A stretch of 64,000 bases of DNA from the NCBI GenBank assembly GCA_002964805.2, contig PUDQ02000018.1:62001-126000 (forward strand), written 5' to 3'. The notes under the pieces were generated by a model. That model made no database searches. It saw nothing but the letters and a program-made list of their open reading frames with translations, and had not been told where the DNA came from. Of this stretch, positions 36,530 through 48,634 are shown in pieces. Both the position numbers and the translations under genes were made by a program. The first letter of the stretch is position 1. Every line of letters begins with the position of its first letter. The stretch is from Trametes villosa. Lineage: Eukaryota; Basidiomycota; Agaricomycetes; Polyporales; Polyporaceae.

Positions 36530-38608
36530 TTACGGGTCGTACGCCTGTTTGATGGTGCGTACCACCAACGCCTCCGCTTCTTTAGACCGGGGTCTGATAG
36601 TGCACCGGCACTCCTCGGGATACCTGCCATACGGTGAGCAAATGCTCTTGAATCATCCGACATCGTCACAGGAAACCACTCACGATAGCACCCCGTGCGT
36701 CTGCTCAAACTTAAGCGGGGCGGGTGCGCCGTCGGCGTCGACGGGAGGGCCGATGTCGAAGACGTGCAGCACGGACGCGGTGGCGATGAAGAGCGACCCA
36801 AACGCGAAGTAGCGTCCGGGACAGATCCGCCTCCCAAAGCCGAGCGCGATCGCGGTGGGGTCGGGGGCCGCAGGGTCGAGCTGCCCATCGCGCAGGAATC
36901 GCTCCGGGCGGAACTCGTTAGGACTCTCGTACACGGTCGGGTCGTGTAGCATCGCCCTGTACACACTCACCCATTGAGCCTCGCGGGACATGTTGACAAG
37001 AAGAGGAATGCTAGAAGGCGCACCAAACATTCGGAAGCACAGTCGTGCCGGCGGGGATGAAGTATCCGTTAAGCTCGACGTCACGCATGGTCTTGTGCGG
37101 AAGTCCGAGCGGACCGACAACGTGCCAGCGAAACACCTCCTTCACGATGGCATGGATGTACGCCAGAGCGTCGCTGTCGCCGAAGTCCGGGAGACGGTTG
37201 GGCCCGACGACTGCATCGAGTATGGCCTGCGCCTTGCGCTGGACTTTGGGGTACAATGTCATCGCGACGAAGACGGCCTGAAGGATCGAGTACGTCTGGA
37301 AGGAGAGGCATGTCAGAGGCGCATTTGGGATGGACGCGCACGTACGGTATCGGCGCCTCCTGCGAGATAGGTTGCAGGTTGATCAGCTCGATAGAGTGTA
37401 TCAGAAGCATTAGAAAGCTTACCTTCGACGGTTGTTGCGCACACGTTCTTGAGCATATCCTCCATGTCGTATGAAACGCCACCAGAACCGCAGAAGTCCG
37501 CATTCGCCCTTGCAAGCATGTCGGTGACAACGCACGCGCGCGACTCACCCCGCTCCTGCACCATTCGGGATGATCGGTATGATCGAGGCCGCTCATAGAG
37601 ACAGGTCAAACTCACCAGCAGCGCCTTAGTTTCGTCGAAAAGGACATGCTTCAGATGATCATTTGCAAGCTTGGCATCTGCGAGAATTCGCCGAAACCCT
37701 GCTCCTGGTAACCAGGAGGGCATATGACGCAGAAACGGGAACGTCTCTACTGCGAAGCGACCAGGAGTTGCTGTTTTTATCGCATCCAACGCAGCGTCGG
37801 GCATCCCTATCCGCTCGTCATTCTCATCGACGATATCGATGCCGTACGCGACGTTGATGATCGTCCCCGTAGACAAGCTAGTCAAGTATCGATTAGCTGA
37901 GTAAGGTTCAGATAAAACTGGTCAGAGAACTCACTGCTTGGTGTGATTTTCCCAACGGTCGGGAGACTTGAGGAGCTTGCCGAGGAACTTACGGGCCTCT
38001 ACCAGCTGTACGGGGTAGTACCTAGAAACTGCTTCTGGATTGAAGAACTGCCAGAATTCGCGCCGATGCTGTCTCCAGGTCGGGCCGTATGGGAAGAGGG
38101 CAAAGTTCGAGTCCTGCCCTGAGCTACCAGCGCATGATCAGCCCAGTGTTGCATTGCCCGTGCACTGTGCGTCTCCAGTGGCTGTAGATAATGTAAACTC
38201 ACAGTTGTATCACGGGACTCGAGGGTCGGTCTGAAGTAATGGCTGACTGTCTGCCAAGGAACTCGTGGGCTATTTCTGCGCTTCCGATTACGAGCAGGCC
38301 ATGGCTGAATACCCGCACGTATATGAGATCGCCTGGAGAGTTTGATTGAAATGTCGGCCGAAGCAGAAAACCAAGCAGTACTCACCATATTCCTTGCTCA
38401 TGTCCCTGAACCCCAGCCAAGGCCTTATTCCTGGCAGACCAAACACATTCCCGACGAAGGGGAGAGGCCGGGGACCTGGCGGCAGCGGTAGGCCTCGCGA
38501 ACGGGCTTTCCGGTCCAGAGACGACCGCAAGTAAAAGAGAGAGGCAACGCAGACCATAACGGGGAGCAGAGTGGTATACGCGGGAATAGACAGAGTGAAG
38601 ATCTCCAT
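36530..38608 (-). CDS. Cytochrome P450 monooxygenase (tandem copy B)
   Basis: Paralogue of the gene at 33725-35835 with the same intron layout; starts are 2.77 kb apart. The anchor segment reads MEIFTLSIPAYTTLLPVMV, then LPLPPGPRPLPFVGNVFGLPG, a YGIDIVDENDERIGMP-type loop, FLRHMPSWLPGAGFRRILA, I-helix GGADT, K-helix KEVFRW, FRPERFLRDGQLDP and haem loop ALGFGRRICPGRYFAFGS with the axial Cys. It ends YPEECRCTIRPRSKEAEALVVRT with the stop at 36530. All P450 hallmarks are present, so it should be functional. Differences from copy A cluster in the substrate-facing middle region and the C-terminal tail, which would fit divergence in substrate range (inference). Confidence 0.9.
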
Positions 38609-38661
38609 CGCGCAGAGGGTACGTAGCGGAGGGTAATGCATCAAGCACGACTGGCAGTGCC

Positions 38662-38922
38662 ACTTTATACCACAGCCTGTGGATCAACTACCTGCAGTGA
38701 CTCCTCGCAACCCAGGGCCCGGTTAAGCGGGCGGCCATTCGCATCGTGCAGCCTGCTGTACGTACAGGATGTCAGCTGCATGGATTGCGGAAGGGACAAG
38801 ACGCCAAGCTCACCCCACAATGTCGCGTCACTTACCAGCTGTGTTTTTTGCGAGGTGGACGCGGGGAACCATGCTATCACCGCTGACATCGGTAAACCGA
38901 AGACTGCAAGGTACATATGAGC
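38662..38922. repeat. Duplicated P450 promoter block, copy B
   Basis: Second copy of the block at 35899-36175. The most conserved part is at about 38711-38740. Beyond it, 38923-39421 shows no gene and separates this P450 from the next. Confidence 0.65.
38664..38669 (-). promoter_or_regulatory. TATA box of P450 copy B
   Basis: TATAAA on minus, 56 bases upstream of the ATG at 38608, in the same flanking context as copy A. Confidence 0.65.
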
Positions 38923-39421
38923 GGCGCCACGGCTGGAAGGCGCCGTATACAGCTATCAGGCACAAGCTCTCACACTGGGAACCTTACTGAGCGGTTTGCA
39001 TGACCTGTAGGCTCCAACACCCAGATGGGGATACTCAGAGTCCAGGTTCAGACGGTCCAAGAGGCGCTTCATGCGTGTAGCAGGTGGCACCGTTTGAGAA
39101 TGGCCATGTACCTACTCAAATGGGATCAGCGTGAGGTTTACTAGCAGTCGAATCCACAGTACATGCATCGCATTGAGACATCCACGAACTAAGTCAAGGA
39201 GTCTTGATCTTCTTGGCCAAAGGTTCTCTGTGACTTCCGACCGCGCACCGTGGCATGGAGGTACGTCCTCAGTAGTCAGTACCTTGTCGGCGCTATTGCT
39301 CAGCTTCGAGACGGCAGTCGCATGGTTTCACCAGGATTGTTCTCCCACGAAAGCAGTCGCACAATGTGCCTGAACCATGGCTGTACGTATTCACCCAAGC
39401 CCGTAGTCTTGGACCTTAGGT

Positions 39422-41483
39422 CTACGGTGCTGACCCAGGTTGGATCGAACAGCGGCAGTCCTCCGGGTAGCTGCAAGTCGTTCAGGATCCGTGAAAACGT
39501 CGTGAGCGTACGATAGGCGTGTACTCACGAGAGAAGCCCATGAGACTGCTCATACTTGATCGCGATGGGCTTGTGGTTGTCATCGACAGGAAGCCCTATG
39601 TCGAAGACGTGCAGTACGGAAGCGACCGCCATGAACAGAGAAGCGTGCGCGAAGTGTCGGCCGGGGCACAACCTGGAAAACCATGCGAAGTGCGATCGGG
39701 AAGAGGACTACCGATGTATATAAACAAACACGCGCACCTTCTACCATATCCGAACGCGAATGCATCGGGGTCACGGACGCTAGGATCTAGCTTGCCGTCC
39801 CGTATGAAGCGCTCCGGGCGGAATTCGTCTGGGGCATCGTAAGCCTCGGGGTCGTGCAGGATCTCCCTGCGGCGGGTTAGTCCAGAATTCGTATCTCTCA
39901 TCATCAAGCAGAGAAGTCATTGTTAGACGTACCAAGTGTTGGGCAGGATAACGGTGCCAGCTGGTATGAAGTACCCCTGGAATGTGTCGTCTGCGATAGT
40001 ACGGTGTGGAATGCAGAGCGGGACCTCGATGTGCCAGCGCAGGACTTCCTTGATCAACGCATTGATGTAAATGAGATGGTCGTTGTCGCTATAATCGGGC
40101 ATGCGGTTTGGTCCAACGACTGCGTCGAGCTCAGCCTGCGCTTTCTTCTGTACGTCGGGGTAGAGAGCCATCGCGACGAAGACCGCTTGTAGCATAGAGA
40201 AGGACTGCGGAGATAACATCTATACCTTGTCGTACGAGACACAGACTGCTAGGACCTACAGTATCGGAAGCGGCTGCAGAAGAGAACATAGCTTTTAGTG
40301 GTTTAAGCGGGCGGGGTACGCAACCCGCATATACTGACCTTCGAACGTGATCATGCAGACGTTCTTCAGCATATCATCCGAGTCCTCGTCTGCGGCACTT
40401 GACTCAGACTTCTGATCGACCCGTGCGAGCATGTCAGCAGCAATGCAAGCGTGAGACTCTCCCCCCTCCTAGGAGCAAGCATCTGTATCAGATTGACAGT
40501 AAGAAAAGGCGTAGCAGAACGCACCAGCGATCGCTTCAGATCGTCGAAGGGTGCATGCTTGAGGCGCTCATTGGCCGCCCTCGTCCTCGCTAGTATCTTC
40601 TGGAATCCTGCACCTGGAACCCACGAAGGTACGTGCCGTAAGAAAGGGAGCTTTTCTACCAGAAAGCCACCGTGGCTAGCCAGACTGACGGCCTCCATGG
40701 CGTCCTCGAGCATCCTAACATGTTCATCGTCTTCGCTGGTGACGTCGATGTCGTAGACCATCTTGAGCATCGTCGCCGAGAAGAGACTTGACTATGGTCA
40801 GCCGTTCTGCTCGCTGCTAAGCACGTCAAATCGTAGCTGTAGCTCACCTTCTGATGTGATGCGTCAGTCGTTCCGGAGACTCCAGCAATTTGGCCAAGAA
40901 TTTGTGCGTCTCAGCTCGCTGTATCGGTCGGTATTTCGCGATGACACCGGGATGGAACTGGTGCCAGAATGCGCGACGATGTTCCCTCCACCGCTGCCCG
41001 TAGGGCATGAACACCACGTTGAAATCTTGCCCAGAGCTGAAGGTATGCTGTCAGCACAGCTGAAGAGGGTGAAGAAGACGCAAACCATACGTACAGGTCG
41101 AAGGCCACGTTCGCGGGTCTATCTGAAGTGTTGGCAGACCGCTTCTCGAGAAGTTCAAGAGCCACCTGCGCGCTTCCTACTACGAGTATGTGCTGACGAA
41201 GGACCCGCAAGTGCACCATGTCGCCTTCGTGGAAGTTGATCCAGCGTCTTCCCCGCATACAACGCAAAAACTCACCGAATTTCCTGCGCATAGCCCGGAA
41301 GCCCCGCCAGGGTTTGAAGCTAGGCATGTCGAACCAATTCCCGAGGAGCGGCCATCCTTTGGGACCCGGCGGAAGGGGGAGACCGCCCGTCCGTGCCTTC
41401 CATTCGTTGAGGGATCGCAAGTAGAGGCCGATCGCCCACAGAACGATTAACGCCAGAGCTAGGAATATAGAGCTGCGCTCCAT
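39422..41483 (-). CDS. Cytochrome P450 monooxygenase (third of cluster)
   Basis: More distant paralogue of the two P450s to its left. Features: anchor MERSSIFLALALIVLWAIGLYL, hinge LPLPPGPKGWPLLGNWFDMP, a WREHRRAFWHQ-type C-helix region near 40990, FLRHVPSWVPGAGFQ, an I-helix with AASDT, K-helix KEVLRW, FIPAGTVILPNTW, FRPERFIRDGKLDP and the haem loop FGYGRRLCPGRHFAHAS. The haem loop is split by an intron between the two arginines (about 39736 and 39674). The last exon is short, YPEDCRCSIQPGSAP, with the stop at 39422. Intron positions largely match the neighbours, so the cluster arose by local duplication. A TATA-like GATAAAAGG lies about 45 bases upstream of the ATG. Substrate unknown. Confidence 0.88.
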
Positions 41484-42033
41484 GATGTGGGGGAGGTACG
41501 GAGGTGCAATCGAGTGCGCTCTGCATCCTTTTATCCCGGTGCCTATACACCCAGAAAAAGACAGGTATTCAGCGAACATAGCACAAATCGAGCCCCGCCT
41601 GGCATAGTCAAACTTTACAGCGACGGACGTGGTCCTGTGAGAGGCACCGGGACTTGACGGCCCGCATGGGCACCACCATATCGCCAGCTTGAGCCGCGGA
41701 TTGCGAGCACCAATGACACTATTGCCAAACGCGGGATCCGTGGCAAGAACCCGCAGTACTGGGGCAACGTAACAACGGCGCCAATGTACACGCATCCTAG
41801 GGAATCCATTAGGCATTTCAGGCGAGCATGAGTGAGAAAGAAGCCCACCTCGTGACGAAGGTTGGTTGACAGCACCCTATAACCGACGCCCACTAGCACC
41901 ACCCGTAGCTTAGCACGTCCGTTGATCTACCACAACAGCGTGAATGTCCGGAGCTTGCTGCTGGAGTCAGACCTGCTATTGCAAAAGACGTCACGGTCGC
42001 ACGCTAACAGACTTTAAAAGGGGAAAACGAGAT
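41484..42033. other. P450 promoter and POP1 3' region
   Basis: 550 bp between the POP1 stop and the third P450 start, both on minus. Contains the TATA-like element of the P450 (41527-41535) and no gene-like frame. Confidence 0.5.
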
Positions 42034-45000
42034 TCAGTACAGTATCTCTACAGTGGCAAGACGCGATACAGTCTCGTGGCGGTTACGGAGCTTGACAAGC
42101 AGCCTCTGCCCCATCCGCAATCTAGTGGGAAGTTGTTAATAAACTGTACGGATAGTGATACGAATGGGACTTCGTGGCCACACACCTCTCCGCTTGCTTC
42201 CTCAAGTCGAGATATCTACTGAACGGTATGACCGCAACGGCGTGGCCCTCCCCGAGTGAAAGCGAGAAGCTCCCAGTCGTCACGTAGCCGATGATATCTT
42301 CGGGCGATGACGCGGTCTGACCGAGCTATCGCAAGCGATCTTAGGTCAGAGGAGCGTGGTGCATTCATATTAATCGACATACCTCGCCTTCATCGGGACC
42401 ATCCCCGAAGAACGCAATCCCGTTTTTCTGCTTCGCTTCAGCGCTGAACCACTTGCGTGCCTCGTCGTCATCGATGTGGTAAACGTTGGCCAGGTCGTCC
42501 GGACACCCTCGTCCGCGCGGGACGACCGCAACCTGCACGAGCGCCGCCTTGAAAAGATCCTCGGCACGTACGCTGCTATGGAGCGGATCGAGCTTGCGCT
42601 TCGCGCGCGCCTGGTTTACGTGCAAAAGCAGACCCGCGGCGGGATTCAGCATCGAGGAAAGGTTGGCGACGATGGTCGGGAGATCTGATCCACGGAGGAG
42701 CCAGCCATGCACCGCGTTCTCCGGGGCGTCAACAGCGGGAGCAGCTATAGGAGCAGGGGCAGGCTCGGAGGGGATGGCCTCTGCCATCTCTGCGTCCCTC
42801 TGCGTGTCCATTAGCTCCTCATTCTCCGTGGCAGCCACAGCATCATGGGTGACATCAGGTTTCTCGAGCCCAAGCACGACGTTCCAGTCCGGCTTCCACG
42901 GGCTCCGCGTGCCCAGCTTCTCGTAGTTTGGCCTCTTTGCGGGCGGCTTGCGCTCCCAGGTCTCGAGCTCCTCGTCCGCTCTGTCCTCCGCATACTCCTC
43001 GTACGCGTCGGTAGTCGGAAAGTCCCGCGGGAAGTACGCGCAGCCTGCCTCGAATGCCTGCGTCTGGCGCTCGCGTTGGCCGCCCACCCGCGTGCCAGTG
43101 TACGTGAGTGAGGATAGGAAGGGCATGCCCCAGCCCTGCGGGACGATCAGCGTCCAACCGTGTAGTGTGTTGGTGGTGCTCAAGCGGGGTAAGGAGGTCG
43201 GGGCGGGTTGGGCGAGGGTGCCGTTCTCGACGGACCGCTGAATGAGGATGACTGGAATACGATCGTCTTCGCGTTCGGATTTGAGCGGGGTGCCCGGCAC
43301 AAGGACCTAAGAACGATCAGCACGATAACAAGTTGCTGAGGGGGGAGCGAAGTACAGTCGATCGGCGCTGGTCGAGGTCTTTCTTCTTGTATCGAGGCTT
43401 TCGAAGCGCGACCCTCGTCTGTTCGTCCCATATAGGGCTCTGAGCTAGTATTGAGGAAGGGAAGACAGTCGAAGATGGAGAAAGCGTCGAGCCCCCCTCC
43501 AGTTCGAGCTTCGCATTCTTAGGCGGAAAACTGGCATAGTAGACGTCAATGAGTGGTCATCGACAACGGTATCCCTGGAGTCTTACCTCAACCGCGGATC
43601 GTGTACAGTGAACCCGATAACCATGCCCCTCGGCACAGACCCTGCGGACTGTATCTTGCTCAAGGATGCCCAAAACTGCATGTATTCCGTGAGCTGTCAA
43701 GAGCACATGTCTCGGACTGACGCGTACCTTCTTGAAATCATCTCGTTTGTCGTCCACGGGCTTCAGCGCGCCCTTGAGGACCTGGCTCGCCTTGGGGCCC
43801 ATGATCTCGAAGACGTTGAACTGCTCACGCAGGTCCGCCATCTCGACCTCCACCGTGCGCCCAGTTTGCTTCGCAGAGTCGAGCGCAAAAGAAGCGGCAA
43901 GCCGCAGCGCCTGGTGCGCCTCGGCAGTCACGGCGGGATGGACGCGAACCCAAACTGTCCGCATTCTCTGCTCCGGATTACTCGGTGCGGCGGCGGTTGC
44001 CTTCTCCTTACCCTTGCCCTTGGGTTGGCTTGGGTTACCGGGCAAGGAGCCACCCGGAGCCACAGTCTCCGCATGCCATAGAATGGTCGCGGGCGTTATG
44101 AGCTGGTCGGGATACGCGTTGTAGCCATAAAGATGGGTCTCCAGAGCCCGTGCACCGGTCAGAAACCTGCGGGCATTAAACACGTCAGGACTGCAAGTTG
44201 GATCCCGGACGAGGTCCGCATATAGTCACCTTTTAGCACCTGGGCTCGGGCCTTGACAGTCGCAGCAGCTGTCAAGGACAAACCGCAACAGGTCCTCCGG
44301 ACCCACGATCTCAATCGTTGCGAGATAGGACGCGTCGTGGAGAATAGAGCCGTGGACCGAAGCGCGATGCGATGGGCGGAACGATTTCTCAGTGGGCGTG
44401 GTCGCCAACCTGTACCCCCACATGTCTTCCATGTGCATACGCTTGGCGTGCCATATGTGCGTCTCGAGCCATGTCTTGTCCTCTGGTGACGCACGGTGAG
44501 TACCCTACTCACGGCAGAAGAGGTACGTCTACCCACTTTGTCTCGAGAGCAGTTGACTTGTCCTCGTAGGCTGATGCTTTTTACTGCGCTTTGGCATGTT
44601 GCGGCCCAATGCCTTGCGGCGCGCTGGATCCATCTTCCGGACGCAAGTGTCAGATGCTTGCAATACGCGCTGTCTTATGGGGTTGTACCTCGGCGCGAGC
44701 CTTGTCGCGAAGCCTGAGAGGTACGCGTCGCACATCGTGGCTAGCCGCTCTGCGCCGCAGATGTCGCGGCAGCTGCTGCCAGGCTCTCTGAGTCGAGGCC
44801 GACCTGTGCTATGTCATAACAGAGTGTCCCAAAGAGCACAGGGGTGATCGTACCTCGCGTTCTGCATGGCTTCGTGCATCGCATTGATCTCAAACGCTCG
44901 CGACTGTAGCCTTCGCGTCAGCTATGTAAACGAGTCCGGTGCGCAGATACGTACTTCTGCGAAACGCTCCACGTCCAGAGCTCCAGGAAGACCTTTCATA

Positions 45001-45233
45001 CCTACGTTCGCTATCAGCGGCGCGTATACAGCCCGGCGTGCATCGGTCTCACTGTCGAAGCGCACGGATTTCGATGGTCCAGCACTCGCCCCCGCCCCCG
45101 CCCCTGCACTCGACGAAGGTCCCGCTACGGGCTGCACTGCGATCGTACGCGCTAGAGCGGTTTTCTGCTTCTTGCGCTCGCGTCCCGAAACTTCGTCCGC
45201 CTGACGGGCCTCGTTTGGCCGCTTCGGAGGCAT
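42034..45233 (-). CDS. POP1: POP1, RNase P / RNase MRP protein subunit
   Basis: Largest shared protein of the nuclear ribonucleoproteins RNase P (tRNA 5' processing) and RNase MRP (rRNA processing). Eleven exons: 45233-44955, 44903-44854, 44785-44689, 44633-44537, 44482-44230, 44166-43728, 43675-43587, 43530-43356, 43306-42383, 42325-42186 and 42121-42034; 876 aa. POP1 N-terminal signatures are FEINAMHEAMQNAR, WQQLPRHLRRRAASH, RRVPLRLRDKA and KTWLETHIWHAKRMHM then WGYRLATTPTEKSFRP. The middle POPLD-type domain contains HGWTLIVPQGWGMPFLSSLTYTG and WKPDWNVVLG. The C-terminus has IIGYVTTGSFSLSLGEGHAVAVIPFSR and LVKLRNRHETVSRLATVEIL. A lysine-rich KGKGKEKAT insert lies near the middle. The N-terminus is basic (RKKQK), fitting nuclear import. 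Confidence 0.93.
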
Positions 45234-45421
45234 ATCGCGCACAGTTCAAGAGTAATACAGTGATTATCTGGCAAGGCAGACAGGTGGTGTGAAGAGTGGT
45301 CGAGGGTGGTGATAGTGCTTGGTAGTGGTGGCTGAGTGCAAGGTCGGAATCGCGTTACGCGCCGGCAGCGCGTCTTCACCGCGCCGCGTCGGGTGCGCCC
45401 GCTTTCCTACCAGCCACCACC
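45234..45421. promoter_or_regulatory. Bidirectional promoter, POP1 / mitochondrial protein
   Basis: Only 188 bp separate the two divergent start codons, so both genes share this promoter. No TATA box is evident. Confidence 0.5.
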
Positions 45422-46164
45422 ATGGCCTCCCTCGCTACTCGCGCCGCTCTCCCTGTTGCTCGGTCTGCTCGTATTCAAACTCGTCTACTGTCTACCACGC
45501 GGGTCGTGCGCCAGGAGGCGACGCCCAACTTGGGAACTGTGCCCCCAGCAAAGAAGCCAGTAGGCGCATTCCGTGGAGGGTGCGTGCCGCTCTGTATGAT
45601 TCGATGGCAATACAGCCTGATGTCAATGGAATAGCATTGTTGGGTTCCTCTTCGGATTTTCTCTTGCGTCGTCGCTCGCCGCGTATCACTTGCTGGAGGA
45701 GTACAAGCTCGCCTCCGCAGCGCTGCAGGCTAGCGTGGAGGAGCTGCAGACGAGCACACAGAAGGTGCGCCTTGCATACACATATCGGGCTCGATTTCCA
45801 CTTACAAGGCTACCATAGGTCTCCGCGCATGTCAGGAGGATCGAGGCGGTGGAGAAGGACTTGAAGGCGTTGAGCGAGTCTTCCGCTACGAAGGAGGACA
45901 TCTCGCGTGTACGCGCCGAGATGAAGAAGTTGTACGATGGTTTGCATGTCGGTGCGTGCTGTCGCTTAGTGTTACCATACCGCTGTTCTCACCGCTTCCT
46001 CCAGAATTCCTCGACCTGCGTGCACATGTATGGGGTATCCGTACGTGTTCCCGTTTCCCAAGTCGCCGGCAATTACGAACACAACTCACATTTTCATTTC
46101 ATTTGCAGAGGAGGATGTACACGCACTGTCCAAGAAGAACGGCTCCACCGTTCGCATCGTGTAA
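45422..46164 (+). CDS. Small mitochondrial-type coiled-coil membrane protein, function unknown
   Basis: Predicted 170 aa from exons 45422-45579, 45635-45764, 45819-45951, 46005-46040 and 46109-46164. The N-terminus MASLATRAALPVARSARIQTRL then STTRVVR is rich in Arg/Ser/Ala and free of acidic residues, a typical mitochondrial presequence. A single hydrophobic segment follows (GGIVGFLFGFSLASSLAAYHLL). The rest is an alpha-helical coiled coil (LQASVEELQTSTQKVSAHVRRIEAVEKDLKAL-type heptads). This architecture suggests an inner-membrane protein with a coiled-coil domain. I do not recognise the family with certainty and give no function. It shares a 188-bp promoter with POP1. Confidence 0.78.
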
Positions 46165-47532
46165 ACGCATAGACGGAAGTTGCTCTCACACCGATATATC
46201 CCTACCTTCTCAGCGACTGTCATACCCTCTATCCATGTGTGCAATCCTCACCGCGTTGTTAGGTTCAACGGATTCTTGGACCTCGAGGCGACAAGTCCCG
46301 TGGCCTATGGGACGTGTTCTATAGAACCCGACGTCGACCTGCGTTCCGAATGACGCGAGGCAGCCTCGGAGACCTGACAAGCGCCTCGAGTAACTCTACT
46401 TTGCCTCCTCCATATCCTCGAATGGACGTGCTGCTTGAGGCGGTTGAAGACCTCTCAGTGGCTGCCAACGGAGGTCGTGAAGCAAGTAGCCATCAACTGT
46501 CGACGACGCATACTTCGAGGCAATGTTACAAGTACTGACAACGGCCACATGCCAGTCCGTGGCTTCGGTGGCTAGCTGTAATGGGTAAGTCGCAAACACC
46601 GCTGTGCGTTCACTAGCACGAACTGAGCACCGCTCCTCATTATCTGCGCTTCGTACTAAGGGTACGGCCTTTAACTTCGAACCGATTAGACTGCAACACG
46701 AAACCATCCTTGATGATAGATCGTCAGACCAACAGGGATCATCGTGCACGGAACACGGCAAGGACGTGAGATGATGCCGCCAATCCCTGCGATGTTCGGA
46801 GCGGCATCCCCAGGATGTGGACCACCGTGGCCCATGTCCGCGCGCTCGTGAGTTTCCAGCAGCGTGTTATATGCTTAAGTAGCGCGGCTTAGGAGTACTC
46901 GGCCATGGTACAAACTTGGACGGTCGCGCTCCGTCGACGTCCACGACTCCCGCGTGCCTCCCAATCGCTCGCAGGCGGCTCGGGGAAGAACGCGTGCCTG
47001 CGAGGTGTTCCCGCGCGGACGCCGGACCGCTCTGGGCCGCCGGCAGCAGCGCGATGTTTTGCCGGTTAAGGCAACCCACCTGCCGCCTATGATCGTAGTT
47101 GCCAAGCGAGGGCGAAACCAGGACGACGCTCGACCGAGGCGGGGGATAATCCATCCAGCAGAAGTTCCGCCTGGAATGTAATTTGCGCATCGTGCGCGCA
47201 TTGTCGGCGCACGTCCATGCATATGGCCCGCGCATGGCAACGGCCGCCCCGTGCCTTGCCTCCGAGGCCCGATCATCACAATCCGCTTTGGCCCCGGTGC
47301 GGTATAAAGCCAGGAGAGGGCTCGGCGGAGGCCCCCATTCCCCCCACTTACACCAGCCAAGACCGGGTCTTGTCGTTCACTTTCAAGTTCTTCCGTTCTT
47401 CGTGAGTGACGCGTTACGTTCGCTGTGATTGGGGATGGTATTGATGCGCGATGAATAGGTCGCTGGCGCATTCCCCTCCTTTCTAACTGGTCGATCCAAC
47501 CACACCCTTCGGTCCATACACACACTTTCACC
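46165..47532. other. Intergenic region with promoter of the secreted protein
   Basis: About 1.37 kb with no supported gene. A TATA box TATAAAG lies at 47303-47309, about 225 bases upstream of the next ATG. A GTGAGT site at 47401 could start a 5'-UTR intron. Frames in 46400-47300 carry no motif. Confidence 0.5.
47303..47309 (+). promoter_or_regulatory. TATA box of secreted protein gene
   Basis: TATAAAG on plus, followed by a pyrimidine-rich leader (CCCCCATTCCCCCCAC), typical of highly expressed fungal genes. The ATG is at 47533. Confidence 0.55.
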
Positions 47533-48634
47533 ATGGTCTCCTTTAAGTCCCTCGTTCTCCTTACCGTCTTCTCCTACCTGGCCGTCGCCGCGCCCGTTCG
47601 TCGCGAGGTCCCCCAAGGTAACGCCACCCTTCTCTAGTCACGGTGCCATGCCATTCTAACTGGGTCCGCAGAGCACTCGCACGAGGCTGTTCTCCGCAAG
47701 GTTCGCACGAGCCTGAACCTCAACAACCCCGCCAAGATCCAGGACCCCGTGTTCTCGCTGCTCGGTGACGCCGCCGCGAAGGCCGGTGCTGGCTCGATCA
47801 CCGTGAGTGTTACCGGTCGTCCACCGGTCGTCCTAGCAGAACAACGGTGCTAACCCATAACAGAACCTTGCCTGCTTCCAACAGGCGGTCGCCGACCAGG
47901 CGTTCACGAACGCCAAGGCGAAGAACGACGTCGACGGCATGGTGAACGCGCTCATCTTCCGCGCGATCGAGCGCAACACCGGCGGCGTCGGCGTGAAGAG
48001 CGCGATCTGCACGGAGACCGCGAAGAACCCTGAGGTCGCGGCGCTCACGCAGCACCAGGACCCCGCGTCGGACGGCGCGGCGGCGACGAACAAGGCGATC
48101 ACGCTCGAGCTCGCGAAGCAGATCGCGTCGATCGGCGGGAACCCGCTGGACGCGATCCAGTCCGGCACGTTCGCGCCGGGCAGCAAGAGCGACAACACCG
48201 GCAAGGGCAACTCGTGCGACGACGCGAACGACGCGCAGGGGTGCATCATCTCGCAGGGCCTGCTTGTGCCCGACGCGACCGAGGCCGAGATCAACGCCGC
48301 CGTTGCTGGCGTCGCCTCTGGCTCGGGCGCGGCTACTGATGATGACTGCGAGAGTGCGTATCTTCAACTCGCCTGCGTAGTTGTCGATCCTGACTTCTTT
48401 TTAGCTGTCACCGTTACCGCTACCGTGACTGCCACCGCTACGGCCGCTGTGTAAGTTTCCGTAGCTCGGTAGTATCGCTGTGTGAGTACTTACCATGACG
48501 CCCTCAGCGACACCTCCACCTGCGCGCCCCCCAGTGAGTCCACTCCCATTGCCATGCCAAACACCTGCTAATACTCCCGCCCAGGCTCCACGGTTACCGT
48601 CACCGTCACCCCCACGGCGACGGCCAAGGCATAG
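47533..48634 (+). CDS. Secreted protein of unknown function with Thr/Val-rich C-terminus
   Basis: Predicted 275 aa from exons 47533-47617, 47672-47802, 47864-48353, 48405-48450, 48508-48533 and 48585-48634. Signal peptide MVSFKSLVLLTVFSYLAVAA is followed by a dibasic RR site that could be a Kex2-type processing point (APVRREVPQ). The globular part has LACFQQAVADQAFTNAKAKNDVDGM, ALIFRAIERNTG, EVAALTQHQDPASDGAAATNKAI, ASIGGNPLDAIQSGTFAPG and CDDANDAQGCI. I recall similar secreted proteins of unknown function in other basidiomycetes. The tail is a Thr/Val/Ala repeat (TVTVTATVTATATA and STVTVTVTPTATA), likely an O-mannosylated stalk. It is spread over three short exons of 46, 26 and 50 nt. No GPI-anchor hydrophobic end is seen. 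Confidence 0.8.

Noticed and set aside
41944..42222. 92-codon plus-strand frame (MSGACCWSQTCYC)
   Set aside because: Overlaps the last POP1 exons on the other strand and shows no domain; treated as chance.
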